From NCBI RefSeq assembly GCF_022234545.1, contig NZ_JAIEUI010000015.1, forward strand, positions 124,001-188,000: a DNA stretch of 64,000 bases, read 5' to 3'. The stretch is from Paenibacillus piscarius. GTDB lineage: Bacteria; Bacillota; Bacilli; Paenibacillales; Paenibacillaceae. Positions 9,371 to 19,512 of this stretch are shown one piece after another; positions within the stretch are counted from its first letter, which is position 1; each line of letters begins with the position of its first letter. The position numbers were made by a program, and so were the translations under genes. The notes beneath the pieces are model-generated. The model had not been told where the DNA came from. It saw nothing but the letters and a program-made list of their open reading frames with translations, and did no database searches.

Positions 9371-11467
9371 TTATTCTGCCAATTCCTCGTTGTCAAGTAC
9401 AGCTTCTGTATGATCACACGAGGTGCACTGCAGCTTCGCCCCTTGCTTGTTGCGCTTCTCGATCATCCAGGAGCCGCAAGCCGGGCACGGCTTCGCGGAC
9501 GGTCTGTCCCAGGACACAAAATCACAGCCCGGATACTGGTCGCACCCGTAGAAGACACGACCCTTCTTGCTGCGCCGCTCCACCACCTTGCCTTCATGGC
9601 ATTTCGGACAGCTGACCCCGATATCCTTCACAATCGGCTTCGTATTGCGGCATTCCGGGAATCCCGAGCAGGCGAGAAATTTGCCGAACCGGCCCAGCTT
9701 GTAGACCATCGGCTTGCCGCATTTCTCGCATAGCTCGTCAGAGACCTCATCTTCAATTTCGATCTCCTTCATTTCCTCTTCCGCATACGTAAGGCGCTTC
9801 TCGAAGGATTCGTAGAATTCAGCCAGTACCTTGACCCAATCCTCTGCGCCTTCTTCCACATGGTCAAGATCTCCCTCCATATGGGCTGTAAATTCCACAT
9901 CGAGAATCTCCGGGAAGAACTCTTCCATTTGCTCAATGATCAGCTCGCCTAGCTCAGTCGGCATGAACTTCTTCTCTTCAATCGCCACATACCCGCGCTT
10001 CTGGATCGTCTCCAGTGTCGGCGCATACGTACTCGGACGGCCGATCCCCAGCTCCTCCAGCGTCTTGACCAGTCTGGCTTCGGTATATCTCGGCGGCGGC
10101 TGGGTGAAATGCTGCTTCGGCTCGATTTCATTCGCCTTCAGGGCATCACCGGCCTTAAGCGGCGGCAGGAATTTCTCGTCATCAGTGGTACCGTCGTCAT
10201 TGCCTTCCACATAGACCTTCATGAAGCCCGGGAAGGATACCTTGGACCCGACAGCCCTGAATATCGCTGTACCTGCTGTAATATCAACCGACAGGGTATC
10301 GAGCAGCGCCGAGGACATCTGACTGGATACGAACCGCTCCCACACCAGCTTATAGAGGCGGAACTGGTCACGGCTCATGAATTCCTTCACCATCTCGGGC
10401 TCGCGGAGCGCAGAGGTCGGACGGATCGCTTCATGGGCATCCTGAGCGCCCGCAGCCTTCTTGGAATATTGGCGCGGTGTCTCGGGAACGAACTTCTCGC
10501 CGTACTTGGAGAGAATCAGCTCCTTGGCTTCTTCCTGGGCCGTGGCGGAGATCCGGGTGGAATCCGTACGCATATAGGTAATCAAGCCGACGGTCCCTTC
10601 CTTGCCCAATTCAACCCCCTCATAGAGCTGCTGGGCGACAGACATCGTCTTAGCCGCGCGGAAGCCCAGTTTGCGGGCCGCTTCCTGCTGCAGTGAGCTG
10701 GTGGTAAAAGGAGCGGACGGATGCCGCTGTCTTTCCTTCTCCTTGACTTCCTTCACCTCGAAGGCGGCATTCTTAATCGCCTCCAGCACTTCCTGGACAT
10801 CGCTCTCCTGGTTCAGCTCTTTCTTCTCGCCGTTCAGCTTATGGAACTTGGCCTCGAACTCCGAATCCCGGATGCCAAGCTTGGCGGTGATGCTCCAGTA
10901 TTCCGTAGGAATGAACGCGGAGATTTCATTCTCGCGGTCCATGATAATCTTGACCGCTACCGATTGCACCCGTCCGGCGGACAGGCCTTTTTTGACTTTC
11001 TTCCATAATAGAGGGCTGATCTTATAGCCGACCAGCCGGTCGAGAATCCGCCGGGCCTGCTGGGCGTTCACCAGATCCATATTAATTTTGCGCGGCGTCT
11101 TGAATGCATCCTTCACCGCCTGCTTGGTAATCTCATTGAATACAACCCGGCACTCCTGGGTATTATCCAGCTCCAGTGCATGGGCCAGATGCCAGGCAAT
11201 TGCTTCCCCTTCGCGGTCCGGGTCAGCTGCGAGATAGACTTTTTTTACTTTTTTGCTGGCATCCTTGAGCTCTTTCAGAATGGAGCCCTTGCCGCGGATC
11301 GTGATGTACTTGGGACTGAAATCCTTCTCCACCTCAACGCCAATCTGGCTCTTGGGCAAATCGCGGATGTGCCCCATTGACGCCTTCACAATATATTTAC
11401 TGCCCAGATATTTACCAATCGTTTTTGCTTTTGCCGGTGACTCTACAATAACCAACGCATCTGCCAT
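9371..11467 (-). CDS. topA: DNA topoisomerase I (type IA)
   Basis: TopA relaxes negative supercoils by single-strand passage. The N-terminal Toprim domain begins [19 protein letters not shown] and includes [14 protein letters not shown]. The catalytic tyrosine is in [14 protein letters not shown]. Three C-terminal zinc-ribbon modules follow (CEKCGKP, CPKCHEG and CPACGSW with their partner cysteines). The start at 11467 has GGGAGG upstream; an 11-residue longer start at 11500 lacks support. Length 698 residues is normal. The gap to trmFO is 23 bp. Confidence 0.98.
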   Translation of the reverse strand: MADALVIVESPAKAKTIGKYLGSKYIVKASMGHIRDLPKSQIGVEVEKDFSPKYITIRGKGSILKELKDASKKVKKVYLAADPDREGEAIAWHLAHALELDNTQECRVVFNEITKQAVKDAFKTPRKINMDLVNAQQARRILDRLVGYKISPLLWKKVKKGLSAGRVQSVAVKIIMDRENEISAFIPTEYWSITAKLGIRDSEFEAKFHKLNGEKKELNQESDVQEVLEAIKNAAFEVKEVKEKERQRHPSAPFTTSSLQQEAARKLGFRAAKTMSVAQQLYEGVELGKEGTVGLITYMRTDSTRISATAQEEAKELILSKYGEKFVPETPRQYSKKAAGAQDAHEAIRPTSALREPEMVKEFMSRDQFRLYKLVWERFVSSQMSSALLDTLSVDITAGTAIFRAVGSKVSFPGFMKVYVEGNDDGTTDDEKFLPPLKAGDALKANEIEPKQHFTQPPPRYTEARLVKTLEELGIGRPSTYAPTLETIQKRGYVAIEEKKFMPTELGELIIEQMEEFFPEILDVEFTAHMEGDLDHVEEGAEDWVKVLAEFYESFEKRLTYAEEEMKEIEIEDEVSDELCEKCGKPMVYKLGRFGKFLACSGFPECRNTKPIVKDIGVSCPKCHEGKVVERRSKKGRVFYGCDQYPGCDFVSWDRPSAKPCPACGSWMIEKRNKQGAKLQCTSCDHTEAVLDNEELAE

Positions 11468-11565
11468 AGGTTTTCCTCCCAAAAGTTGATAAGCTTTCAC
11501 CGGCTGCCTGTCTCCCGGACAGGCTTAAGAGCACCGGGTCTATGCTTATCACAGTTACTTCTATA

Positions 11566-12684
11566 TTAAATTACCTTATAAATTGCTCCCGGTAATTGTA
11601 CTACCGCTTTTTTTATGATTAAAGATAACAGAACTGAATGCAAATGTCCAAAATCCCACTTCGTAGACACCAGCAGCTCATCCAGCGTAAACGGCCCTTG
11701 ATGCAGTATATGGTAAAGGTGCAGCTCCTCACTTGTCAATTTCTTTTCCAGACAATCCTCCAGTTTCTCACACTCCGGGCCGCCTGCCAGGGTTGCTCCA
11801 GATGAGGCCTTAGGCAGGTAGGACAGGTATTCTTCGATAATATCCGAGGCTGCGGTGACCAGCTTAGCCCCCTGCTTAATCAGCTCCAGTGCCCCCCGGC
11901 TCTTGGGTGAGGTCAGCGGCCCCGGCACGGCAAAAACATCCCTGCCCGCTTCAAGCGCAGCATCGGCCGTAATCAGCGACCCGCTGCGGCTGTCAGCCTC
12001 CACCACCAGTGTTCCCAGCGTCAGGCCGGCAATAATCCGGTTACGCTGGGGGAATAGCCCGGGGTGGCTGGGCGTTCCGAGCGGATATTCACTCAGCACC
12101 AGCCCTTCACGGGCAATCTGCCGCTCCAGGCCGCGGTTCTCCGGCGGATAGACCTTGTCCAGACCGGTAGCGACCACCGCGATCGTCCCTCCGGCTTCCG
12201 CCAGTGCCGCTTCATGGCTGATGCTGTCGATTCCTCTGGCCAGGCCGCTGACCACCGTAAGACCTGCCGCACTCAGCTGACGCGCCAGCAGCTCCCCTAC
12301 CTTGCGCCCATAGGCGGTAGGCACCCGGGTTCCCACCATCGCCACCGAAGGGCGTGCAGCCAGCGCAAGGCAGCCCCGGTAATACAATACCCATGGCGGC
12401 TGGGCGGTTTCTTTTAGCTGAACAGGATAGTTATCATCCAGAATGGTCACCATCGCTACACCGCTTTCTTCCATTAAAGAGCGGCGCTTCATAATCCACG
12501 CTTCATCCAGAACTGCGGTAAGCCGGGCGGATAACTTATCCGGGAGACCTGCCCTTTGCCAGTCTGCGGCGGTGCAGGATAGGACATCCTTCGTCAGCAT
12601 TCCCGCCCGCGTAATCCGCTCTATACTCTTCCAGCCGATTCCTTCCACCTCATGCAGTCCAAACAGAATATCACGGATTTCCAT
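11566..12684 (-). CDS. dprA: DNA-processing protein DprA
   Basis: DprA binds incoming single-stranded DNA in natural transformation and loads RecA. The Rossmann-like core is visible as VAMVGTRVPTAYGRKVGE, VVSGLARGIDSISHEAAL and FPQRNRIIAGLTLGTLVVEA. An N-terminal helix-hairpin-helix-like region precedes it, and a winged-helix-like domain ends the protein. Length 372 is normal. It is upstream of topA with a 98-bp gap. Confidence 0.97.
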   Translation of the reverse strand: MEIRDILFGLHEVEGIGWKSIERITRAGMLTKDVLSCTAADWQRAGLPDKLSARLTAVLDEAWIMKRRSLMEESGVAMVTILDDNYPVQLKETAQPPWVLYYRGCLALAARPSVAMVGTRVPTAYGRKVGELLARQLSAAGLTVVSGLARGIDSISHEAALAEAGGTIAVVATGLDKVYPPENRGLERQIAREGLVLSEYPLGTPSHPGLFPQRNRIIAGLTLGTLVVEADSRSGSLITADAALEAGRDVFAVPGPLTSPKSRGALELIKQGAKLVTAASDIIEEYLSYLPKASSGATLAGGPECEKLEDCLEKKLTSEELHLYHILHQGPFTLDELLVSTKWDFGHLHSVLLSLIIKKAVVQLPGAIYKVI

Positions 12685-12750
12685 AAGCGTTCTCTCCCCA
12701 TGGAAGGATGAACCTTCCTTATTTTGTAATATAAGACTCGAAATAGCAAG

Positions 12751-12795
12751 AAAAAAAGCAACCCTTCATCCGCATACACGAATAAAAGGTTGCTT
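12751..12795 (-). terminator. Rho-independent terminator of sucCD
   Basis: Stem AAGCAACC / GGTTGCTT with an inner AT-rich part (12756-12795), followed on the minus strand by seven T residues. It lies 73 bp after sucD, so sucCD and dprA are likely separate transcripts. Confidence 0.85.
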
Positions 12796-12867
12796 ACCTT
12801 GAAAGAACATTCTATTAAATTCATCATTAAAAACTATAATTCATAGATAACGGAAGCAAACTGAATC

Positions 12868-13797
12868 CTAGTGGGTAGTAAAAGCATTCAGAATGCCGCG
12901 TTCCTCAAGCACACTGACAAGGGTCGAGCCCATCTCGGCCGGAGTCGGAGCCACCTTGATGCCGCAGGATTCCAGCACAGCAATCTTCTCGCTGGCCGTC
13001 CCCTGGCCGCCGGAAATAATAGCTCCAGCATGGCCCATCCGCTTGCCTGGAGGAGCGGTGACACCGCCAATGAAGCCAACGACCGGCTTGGTCATGTTCT
13101 CCTTAATCCACTGCGCCGCTTCCTCCTCGGCCGTTCCGCCGATCTCCCCGATCATAATCACGGCTTTGGTGCCCGGATCTTCATTAAACAGCTTCAGAAT
13201 ATCGATGAACTCCGAGCCCTTCACCGGGTCGCCCCCGATGCCAACGGCTGTGGACTGGCCGATGCCGCGCTCTGTCAGCTGATGAACAGCCTCATAGGTC
13301 AGCGTCCCGCTTCGGGAGACTACCCCTACATAGCCTGGCTTGTGAATGTAGCCCGGCATAATGCCGATTTTGCATTCTCCCGGCGTGATGACTCCCGGAC
13401 AGTTAGGACCGATCAGCACGGTGGAGCGGCCTTCCATGTATCTGGAGACTTTGACCATATCCAGCACCGGAATCCCCTCTGTAATGCAAATGACCAGATC
13501 CAGCCCGGCATCCACGGCTTCCATAATAGAATCAGCCGCGAAGGCTGGCGGAACATAGATTACACTTGCAGTCGCACCTGTGGCGGCCTTGGCGGCAATC
13601 ACCGTATCGAATACGGGAAGGCTCTTCTCCGTCCCGTCCTCCAGTGTAATGTGAACCGTGGTCCCCCCTTTGCCCGGAGTTACACCGCCAACCATCTGCG
13701 TACCGTAATCCAGCGCGCCTTTGGTGTGAAACAGACCGGTGGCGCCGGTAATTCCCTGGGTGATGACTTTCGTATTTTTATCTACAAGAATGCTCAT
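12868..13797 (-). CDS. sucD: Succinyl-CoA synthetase alpha subunit
   Basis: The alpha subunit of succinyl-CoA ligase carries the CoA-binding domain and the phosphorylated histidine of the TCA-cycle step from succinyl-CoA to succinate. The N-terminal part shows [19 protein letters not shown]. The phosphohistidine motif is [17 protein letters not shown]. Length 309 is slightly longer than most because of the C-terminal tail. It follows sucC by 67 bp. Confidence 0.98.
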   Translation of the reverse strand: MSILVDKNTKVITQGITGATGLFHTKGALDYGTQMVGGVTPGKGGTTVHITLEDGTEKSLPVFDTVIAAKAATGATASVIYVPPAFAADSIMEAVDAGLDLVICITEGIPVLDMVKVSRYMEGRSTVLIGPNCPGVITPGECKIGIMPGYIHKPGYVGVVSRSGTLTYEAVHQLTERGIGQSTAVGIGGDPVKGSEFIDILKLFNEDPGTKAVIMIGEIGGTAEEEAAQWIKENMTKPVVGFIGGVTAPPGKRMGHAGAIISGGQGTASEKIAVLESCGIKVAPTPAEMGSTLVSVLEERGILNAFTTH

Positions 13798-13864
13798 GCC
13801 TTAGGTCACATCCTCACTTTTATTATCGAATACGAGACAGGCTCCCCGTTAACGGCAGCTTTGG

Positions 13865-15022
13865 TTACACAAGAGCAACAATTTTGCGGGCACCGTCAGC
13901 CATGGAATCGGCAGCAACAATATTCAGCCCCGAACCGGCGAGAATCTCCTTGCCCAGTGCAACATTTGTGCCCTCCAGACGTACAACGAGCGGCTTGGTT
14001 AAGCCAAGCTGCTTGGCAGCTTCAACTACACCTGTAGCAATCACATCACAGCGCATAATTCCGCCGAAAATATTAACGAATATACCATTCACCTTGTCAT
14101 CCGACAGGATGATTTTGAACGCCTCGGTGACCTTCTCTGTCGTTGCGCCGCCCCCTACATCGAGGAAGTTAGCCGGCTCGCCGCCATAATATTTGATAAT
14201 GTCCATGGTCGCCATGGCCAGTCCTGCACCGTTCACCATACAGCCGATGTTGCCGTCCAGTGCAATGTAGCTGAGATCATATTTGGAAGCCTCAATCTCC
14301 TTGGCATCTTCTTCGTCCAGATCACGCAGCTCCTGAATATCCTTATGGCGGAACAGGCTGTTGGAATCGAAATTCAGCTTCGCATCCAGTGCCATCACAT
14401 TGCCGTCCGCAGTCACGACCAGCGGATTAATCTCGGCAATGGAGCAATCTTTATCCACAAAAGCCAGATACAGCGCTTGCATGAACTTCACAGCTTTATT
14501 CACCAGCGCAGGCGGAATAGCAATACTATAGGCCAGCTTGCGTGCCTGGAAGGTCTGCAGTCCTACTGCCGGATCAATGATCTCCTTGAAAATCTTCTCA
14601 GGGTGCGTTGCCGCTACCTCTTCGATCTCCGTGCCGCCCTCTTCGGAAGCCATCATGACTACCCGGCCGGTGCCGCGGTCTACAACCAGTCCGATATAAT
14701 ACTCCTTCTCAATCTGACAGCCCTCTTCAATCAGCAGCCGCTTCACGACCTTGCCTTCGGGTCCTGTCTGGTGGGTAACCAGGGTCTTGCCGAGGATTTC
14801 GGACGCGTACGCGCGTACCTCATCACTGTTCTTGGCAACCTTAACACCGCCGGCCTTACCGCGTCCTCCGGCATGAATCTGGGCCTTGACCACAACTACC
14901 GGCGTGCCCAGCGCTGCGGCAGCTTCTACTGCTTCCTCCACTGTATAAGCAACTTTTCCGTTCGGTACGGCTACGCCGTACTTCTTAAGTACTTCTTTTC
15001 CCTGATACTCGTGGATATTCAT
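13865..15022 (-). CDS. sucC: Succinyl-CoA synthetase beta subunit
   Basis: The beta subunit carries the ATP-grasp nucleotide site. [20 protein letters not shown] at the N-terminus, [16 protein letters not shown] and [15 protein letters not shown] near the C-terminus are diagnostic. Length 385 is normal. GGAGGC precedes the start. It is the promoter-proximal gene of the sucC-sucD pair. Confidence 0.98.
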   Translation of the reverse strand: MNIHEYQGKEVLKKYGVAVPNGKVAYTVEEAVEAAAALGTPVVVVKAQIHAGGRGKAGGVKVAKNSDEVRAYASEILGKTLVTHQTGPEGKVVKRLLIEEGCQIEKEYYIGLVVDRGTGRVVMMASEEGGTEIEEVAATHPEKIFKEIIDPAVGLQTFQARKLAYSIAIPPALVNKAVKFMQALYLAFVDKDCSIAEINPLVVTADGNVMALDAKLNFDSNSLFRHKDIQELRDLDEEDAKEIEASKYDLSYIALDGNIGCMVNGAGLAMATMDIIKYYGGEPANFLDVGGGATTEKVTEAFKIILSDDKVNGIFVNIFGGIMRCDVIATGVVEAAKQLGLTKPLVVRLEGTNVALGKEILAGSGLNIVAADSMADGARKIVALV

Positions 15023-15267
15023 TCCGGAAGCCTCCTAAAGTGTTGCGGTGACATTCAGCAGATTGCCTTCAGCCGAGCCGCATTCCGTTTTGATTGTCCA
15101 AAGCCGGGTCCAGACCGGTATTTACCGTCAATATCCCGGGACAAGCAGAGACCGTACCCGCCTCGCTCCTGAAGAAGCAAGCAGCCGTTTCTCTGCTGCT
15201 GGCACACAGAATCTATTACAGAGTGATATCTATAATTACCTATATGCCAGAATGTGAAACCCAGAAT

Positions 15268-15296
15268 ATTGTAACATGTTTTAAAAACGCTTTCCT
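15268..15296 (-). promoter_or_regulatory. Possible sucC promoter with cre-like CcpA site
   Basis: On the minus strand a TACAAT box (15268-15273) lies about 245 bp before sucC. Just upstream, 15282-15296 reads AGGAAAGCGTTTTTA, matching the cre consensus WTGNNARCGNWWWCA at all but two positions. The remaining part of the 358-bp gap between sucC and ohrR holds no reading frame that I would support. CcpA control is inferred from the motif only. Confidence 0.35.
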
Positions 15297-15380
15297 TAAA
15301 AACTTTCACTATTTATACATACATTTTCGCTCGGTTTCATGCCGAAATGCGAACGATTGCATTGACAATAAGCGAACAGA

Positions 15381-15848
15381 TTACTTTGAGCTATTCATAT
15401 TCGCTTCGTGGACCCGGTTCAGAAGGTCTTTGAATTGTCCGAGCAGATCGATGAATTCCACCGGAGAGAGCGCGGTTCCGGCTACCATTTTACCGGGAAT
15501 AGACAGCGCCTCCTGCTTCAGTGACAGCCCCTGGTCAGTTAATGAGATCAGCACCTTCCGCTCATCCTGCAGAGAACGCTCACGCAGGATCAGCCCTGCC
15601 GCCTGCAGCCGCTTAAGCAGCGGTGTCAGCGTACCTGAATCCAGGAATAGTGCCTCCCCCAGCTCCTTGACTGTGCATTGCCGTCTCTCCCAGAGAACAA
15701 GCATCACTAAGTATTGGGAATAGGTTAACCCGATTTTATCCAGATGGGGCTGATACAGCTTCGTGAATTCACGCGAACAGGCATAAATCGTAAAGCAAAG
15801 CTGATTCTCAAGCATAAGCTCAGGGTTTGTCGACGGTTCATTTTGCAT
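15381..15848 (-). CDS. ohrR: Organic-hydroperoxide sensing repressor OhrR (MarR family)
   Basis: OhrR represses ohr and releases DNA when a conserved N-terminal cysteine is oxidised by organic peroxides. The sequence LENQLCFTIYACSREFTKLY places that sensing cysteine at residue 18, the usual position, followed by the winged helix around LGEALFLDSGTLTPLLKRL. Other cysteines lie at about 24 and 58, so whether this is a one- or two-cysteine sensor cannot be told by eye. The gene is divergent from ohr. AGGTGAAG precedes the start. Confidence 0.92.
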   Translation of the reverse strand: MQNEPSTNPELMLENQLCFTIYACSREFTKLYQPHLDKIGLTYSQYLVMLVLWERRQCTVKELGEALFLDSGTLTPLLKRLQAAGLILRERSLQDERKVLISLTDQGLSLKQEALSIPGKMVAGTALSPVEFIDLLGQFKDLLNRVHEANMNSSK

Positions 15849-15923
15849 TTCTTCTTCACCTGCCTTTGTGACATTAGTTTATCACAATTCATTCATAATA
15901 TCATGTTAATAGCGGAAAATAGA

Positions 15924-15976
15924 TTGACTTTTATTTTAATTGTGTTAAATTAAGTTGTGTACAATATAATTTGAAA
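15924..15976 (+). promoter_or_regulatory. ohrR/ohr divergent regulatory region
   Basis: The 148-bp gap between the divergent ohrR and ohr genes contains a TTGACT box (15924-15929), TATAAT (15965-15970) and the AT-rich element TACAATATAATTTGA from 15960, which matches the known OhrR operator TACAATTAAATTGTA at 11 of 15 positions. A further inverted repeat TTAATT / AATTAA lies at about 15936-15953. OhrR binding is inferred from context. Confidence 0.5.
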
Positions 15977-15996
15977 CTGAACGGGAGCGATTAATC

Positions 15997-16425
15997 ATGA
16001 TGACGATCCAACAGAAAATGTATGAAACTACAGTAAAAGCGGTTGGAGGCAGACAAGGCTCTGTCGAATCCGACAGTCCCAAGCTGAACCTCGCTATCAG
16101 CACACCGCGTGAAATGGGCGGCGCCGGCGGTGAAGGCACGAATCCGGAGCAGCTATTCGCCGCTGGCTATTCCGCTTGCTTCGACAGCGCCCTGAACATG
16201 GTTGCCCGGATGGGCAAGGTAAAGATCGAGGGCAGTGAAGTTACCGCAACCGTCAGCTTCGGCAAAGTAGAGGACGGCGGCTTCGGCATCGCTGTGAAAA
16301 TGGATGTTCTGGTCAAGGGCGTTGACCATGAGACCGCTAAACAGCTGGTTGAAGCGGCACACGGCGCATGCCCATACTCCCGCGCAACCCGCGGCAACAT
16401 TGAAGTCGAACTGAACGTGCTATAA
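15997..16425 (+). CDS. ohr: Organic hydroperoxide resistance protein Ohr (OsmC family)
   Basis: Ohr reduces organic and lipid hydroperoxides with a reactive cysteine pair, recycled by dihydrolipoamide enzymes. The two family cysteines are at residues 61 (YSACFDSAL) and 125 (HGACPYS). The glycine-rich MGGAGGEGTNPEQLFAAGY is typical of Ohr. Length 142 is normal. GGGAG precedes the first of two adjacent ATG codons. Being divergent from ohrR, it should be induced by organic peroxide. Confidence 0.96.
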   Translation: MMTIQQKMYETTVKAVGGRQGSVESDSPKLNLAISTPREMGGAGGEGTNPEQLFAAGYSACFDSALNMVARMGKVKIEGSEVTATVSFGKVEDGGFGIAVKMDVLVKGVDHETAKQLVEAAHGACPYSRATRGNIEVELNVL

Positions 16426-16459
16426 GACACTATTTCTCTTCTCACAGCAGATAGCCTGT

Positions 16460-16491
16460 CCCCTGTCCGGAAGTTCCGGGCAGGGGATTTT
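16460..16491 (+). terminator. Terminator of ohr
   Basis: GC-rich hairpin with CCCCTG / CAGGGG outer arms and CCGGAA / TTCCGG inner arms, then ATTTT. It lies between the convergent ohr and comM genes. Confidence 0.8.
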
Positions 16492-16554
16492 GCATAGAAA
16501 AGCAAAGAGCGCATCCCGCATTCAAAAGAAGTCCCAGGCGGAAATACCTTGTCC

Positions 16555-18240
16555 TCATTCCTCCTCAGCCGGTACCTGCCGGTCCAGATTACGATACTGC
16601 ACCGCTTCAGCCAGATGTGCGGCATTGATCGCTTCTGCGCCTTCCAGATCCGCAATCGTGCGGGCCAGCCGGATAATCCGGTCATGTGCCCTCATGCTCA
16701 GCCCGAGGCTCTCCAGGATGCTGTTCAGCAGCATTGCCTCCTCTCGCCTGAGCGCTGCATAACGGCGCAATGCCGCCCCGGACAGCTCACTGTTCCAGGA
16801 AATCGGCAGGCGTCCGTAACGCTCGGCTTGAATAGCCTGTGCCTGCTGCACCTCCGCCCGCATCTGTGCGGAAGACACCTGAGTTACGCTGTTGTCCCAT
16901 TCCTTCGGGCGCGGAACGTCTACCTGCATATCCATCCGGTCCAGCAGCGGCCCCGAGATTCTAGCCCGGTACCGGGCAATTCCGGCCGGACTGCAGGTGC
17001 ACCGCTGATGAGTGCCGCTATTGCCGAGATATCCGCACATACACGGGTTCATTGAACCGGCGAGCAGGAACCGCGCCGGGAAGGTGAACGCTGCCCGGGC
17101 CCGGCTGATCGTCACCACTCCATCCTCCAGCGGCTGGCGGAGCACCTCCAGCACAGCGCGGGAGAACTCGGGAAGCTCATCCAGGAAGAGAATCCCGCGG
17201 TGTGCAAGGCTGACCTCCCCCGGCTTCGGGATTCCGCCTCCGCCAATCAGCCCCGCTCCCGATATGGTATGATGCGGCGAGCGAAACGGCCGGCTGCGCA
17301 GCAGGCCTTGCCGCCCGTCTCTAAGCATTCCGGCGGCACTGAAGATCTTCGTCACCTCCAGCGCCTCATTATCCTTAAGGTCAGGCAGAATGCCGGGCAG
17401 CCGCTTGATCAGCATGGTCTTCCCCGTGCCTGGAGGACCGATCAGCAGAATATTGTGCATCCCGGCAGCAGCGATTGTCAGTGCCCGCTTGACATGATTC
17501 TGGCCCATCACATCGCTGTAATCTTCCATCATCAGATGTTCTGCCCGGAGCGGCGGCGGATTATCCGCTATCTCCGCAGGCCGGTACCTTAAATGCTCCA
17601 GAGACAGGGCAAGCACCGGAGGCCGCTTACCGGCCGCTGAACCGTGGCTGACGGATACTGGAAAAGGCAGGTCTGCCTGCTCTATTGCCTCTTCGCGAGC
17701 AGTGACGGATAGCTCTCCTCTATCAGGCGCCGGCAGCTGCCCGGGCTGCGGCAATTGGCTCAGATGGCCCGCCGTGTACACCCTCATCCCTTGAATCAGT
17801 GCCGCCTCGGCGGCATTCCCCGGGGGGACCAGTACCGCCCGCATCCCTGCGCGCCGCGCTGCCTCAACCATCGAGAGCACCCCGTTCACCGGGCGCAGAC
17901 TGCCATCCAGGGCAAGCTCCCCGATACACAGCAGCTCCCCCGCTTCCGGCATGATGAGCTGGCCGCTTGTGGTCAGAATGCCCAGCGCAATTGCCAGATC
18001 AAATGCTGAACCTTCCTTGCGCAGGTCCGCCGGTGCCAGATTAATCGTGACCCGCTGAAGCGGATAGCTGTATCCGCAGTTCTTGACTGCCGCCCTCACC
18101 CGTTCCACCGCCTCGCGCACAGCCGAGTCCGGCAAGCCGATGATATGGGTCTGCGGCAAACCGTTTGCCAGATCAATCTCCACACCGATCATTACACCCT
18201 CAATGCCATAAAGGCATGCACTATGCATTTTTCCGTACAC
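16555..18240 (-). CDS. comM: ComM/YifB family AAA+ ATPase (Mg-chelatase-like)
   Basis: ComM is a hexameric helicase that drives branch migration during natural transformation; many members are annotated Mg chelatase-like. The N-terminal ChlI/Lon-S16-like domain contains ETHIIGLPDSAVREAVERV-like sequence (here QTHIIGLPDSAVREAVERV). Walker A is LIGPPGTGKTML, followed by FRSPHHTISGAGLIGGG and the C-terminal chelatase domain. I chose the GTG at 18238-18240 because AAGAGGTG lies 7 nt upstream. The resulting 561 residues fit the family; the longer frame to 18324 does not. The ribosome binding site lies in the 3' arm of a 15-bp hairpin (see findings). Confidence 0.93.
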   Translation of the reverse strand: MYGKMHSACLYGIEGVMIGVEIDLANGLPQTHIIGLPDSAVREAVERVRAAVKNCGYSYPLQRVTINLAPADLRKEGSAFDLAIALGILTTSGQLIMPEAGELLCIGELALDGSLRPVNGVLSMVEAARRAGMRAVLVPPGNAAEAALIQGMRVYTAGHLSQLPQPGQLPAPDRGELSVTAREEAIEQADLPFPVSVSHGSAAGKRPPVLALSLEHLRYRPAEIADNPPPLRAEHLMMEDYSDVMGQNHVKRALTIAAAGMHNILLIGPPGTGKTMLIKRLPGILPDLKDNEALEVTKIFSAAGMLRDGRQGLLRSRPFRSPHHTISGAGLIGGGGIPKPGEVSLAHRGILFLDELPEFSRAVLEVLRQPLEDGVVTISRARAAFTFPARFLLAGSMNPCMCGYLGNSGTHQRCTCSPAGIARYRARISGPLLDRMDMQVDVPRPKEWDNSVTQVSSAQMRAEVQQAQAIQAERYGRLPISWNSELSGAALRRYAALRREEAMLLNSILESLGLSMRAHDRIIRLARTIADLEGAEAINAAHLAEAVQYRNLDRQVPAEEE

Positions 18241-18244
18241 CAAA

Positions 18245-18309
18245 AAGCACCTCTTCTCCAGAAATAGGCCCGTGAGCCGGGCGTTCATTTTCCGGGAAAA
18301 AAGGTGCTT
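18245..18309 (-). promoter_or_regulatory. Hairpin that buries the comM ribosome binding site; possible leader terminator
   Basis: On the minus strand AAGCACCTTTTTTCC (18309-18295) can pair with GGAGAAGAGGTGCTT (18259-18245) over 15 contiguous positions, two of them G-U. The 35-nt loop contains a smaller GCCCG / CGGGC hairpin. The 3' arm includes AAGAGGTG, the comM binding site, and is followed by TTTTTGG. It can act either as a terminator for upstream transcripts or as a translation block. Confidence 0.6.
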
Positions 18310-18440
18310 CCTCATTCTCCGCAAGCTTTAGCTGACTTGAGTATAACCAATAGCTCCTGGTTCATGCAAGAGGCGCTTGCGTCATATCCGCTGCACATTT
18401 CCGCAAAAGCTTCCATATTGCATAATTGTGCAGCCATGAC

Positions 18441-18968
18441 CTAAGAATCATTTAACTCTCCGCCTTCTTCGCTGGCTGTAACCGCATCGCGGATCTGCTC
18501 AAAGGATAACGGGGTGTAATTCCAATGCTCCACACAAATATTGAAATGATGCTTGCCCTCATATTTCTGTCCATGGATATGGCCGTGCACATTCACGTAA
18601 GGCATATGCTTGTTCATATACATCGGCTCATGCGAGAGCATGAAGAACTCCTTGTAGATCAGCGGATATTCACTGACCTCATCAAAACCGGCTTCGAGCC
18701 ACCAGCTCCGGCTGCGGCCCCGGTCATGATTGCCGAGAATCAGAATTTTGTAGCCGTTCAGTGCAGATACAATCCTGCGGGTATCCTCCAGGTTTAGAAA
18801 AGAGAAGTCACCGAGATGAAAGACGGTATCCTCCTTGCCCACCACCGCATTCCAATTCGTGATCATCGTCTGGTTCATTTCCTCTATGCCGCCAAAGGGC
18901 CGCGATTCGAAATCGATAATCAGCTTGTGGCCAAAATGATGGTCCGAGGTAAAGTATACTTTCGACAA
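18441..18968 (-). CDS. Calcineurin-like metallophosphoesterase
   Basis: The protein carries the dinuclear metal-site motifs of the calcineurin superfamily: TSDHHFGH, HLGDFS, LILGNHDRGR, SHEPMY and NVHGHIHG, in the normal order. Substrate is unknown. Length is about 175 residues from a TTG at 18968, where the family-like sequence SKVYFTSDHHFGH begins. A longer TTG start at 19013 with a weaker GGAG site is possible. The gene lies between a zinc-ribbon gene and comM, all on the minus strand. Confidence 0.88.
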   Translation of the reverse strand: MSKVYFTSDHHFGHKLIIDFESRPFGGIEEMNQTMITNWNAVVGKEDTVFHLGDFSFLNLEDTRRIVSALNGYKILILGNHDRGRSRSWWLEAGFDEVSEYPLIYKEFFMLSHEPMYMNKHMPYVNVHGHIHGQKYEGKHHFNICVEHWNYTPLSFEQIRDAVTASEEGGELNDS

Positions 18969-19058
18969 CACCCTCACCCGTCTTCCCTGTAATTTGTAAC
19001 ACCATGTCTCCAAAAAGACTCCAAACTGCCCGTCTATAGGGGCCGTTCAGAGTCTTAC

Positions 19059-19097
19059 GGGAGCTTCACACTGCTTAGTGTGCAGCTGAAGCTCCTC
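19059..19097 (-). terminator. Hairpin after the zinc-ribbon gene
   Basis: GGAGCTTCA / TGAAGCTCC outer stem with an inner CACAC / GTGTG stem. It overlaps the very end of the 19096-19512 gene. The T tail is poor, so termination is not certain. Confidence 0.5.
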
Positions 19098-19512
19098 ATT
19101 TCTCCCAATTCCGCTTGGCTCCGCGCCGGTTCACATTCGATTGGATTAATTCTGCCACCGGCGGGGCTTCTTCATGCTCAACCAGCCATTTGCGCATTTC
19201 CTTAATGGCTTCGACCTGACCGTTGCCCTTATCCCGCCAGGTCAGCAGCTCGATCACATTGATGACCAGCGACAAGAGGCTGCTGTTGCTGTCCTGGGTC
19301 TTCTCAGCACGCATCTTGTGGAACAAGGCTTCATTCTCCCAGTCAATCAATATCTCTTCCGCTATAGCAGGCCGCATAACGGTGAATGTCTTGTTACAAT
19401 TGCTGCAGCATACAACCGACAAGGGCTCAGCGCCAAGTTCAGTTACCACTTTGTGTTCGCAATGCTGGCAAGTAAAGCTAACCTGTATATCCATCGGTTG
19501 TTGATTTCTCAT
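19096..19512 (-). CDS. Hypothetical protein with N-terminal zinc-ribbon
   Basis: No family is recognised. The N-terminal quarter has two cysteine pairs, CQHC and CCSNC, about 22 residues apart, which looks like a zinc ribbon. The remainder is alpha-helical and charged, and ends in a basic NVNRRGAKRNWEK tail. The start at 19512 has GAGGAGGG 8 nt upstream; a longer frame to 19599 is not supported. It is 138 residues long. It lies between yraN and the phosphoesterase gene on the same strand. Confidence 0.75.
   Translation of the reverse strand: MRNQQPMDIQVSFTCQHCEHKVVTELGAEPLSVVCCSNCNKTFTVMRPAIAEEILIDWENEALFHKMRAEKTQDSNSSLLSLVINVIELLTWRDKGNGQVEAIKEMRKWLVEHEEAPPVAELIQSNVNRRGAKRNWEK

Noticed and set aside
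12871-14037. 388-codon plus-strand frame over sucD and sucC
   Set aside because: It is antisense to two clear housekeeping genes, with no family motif.
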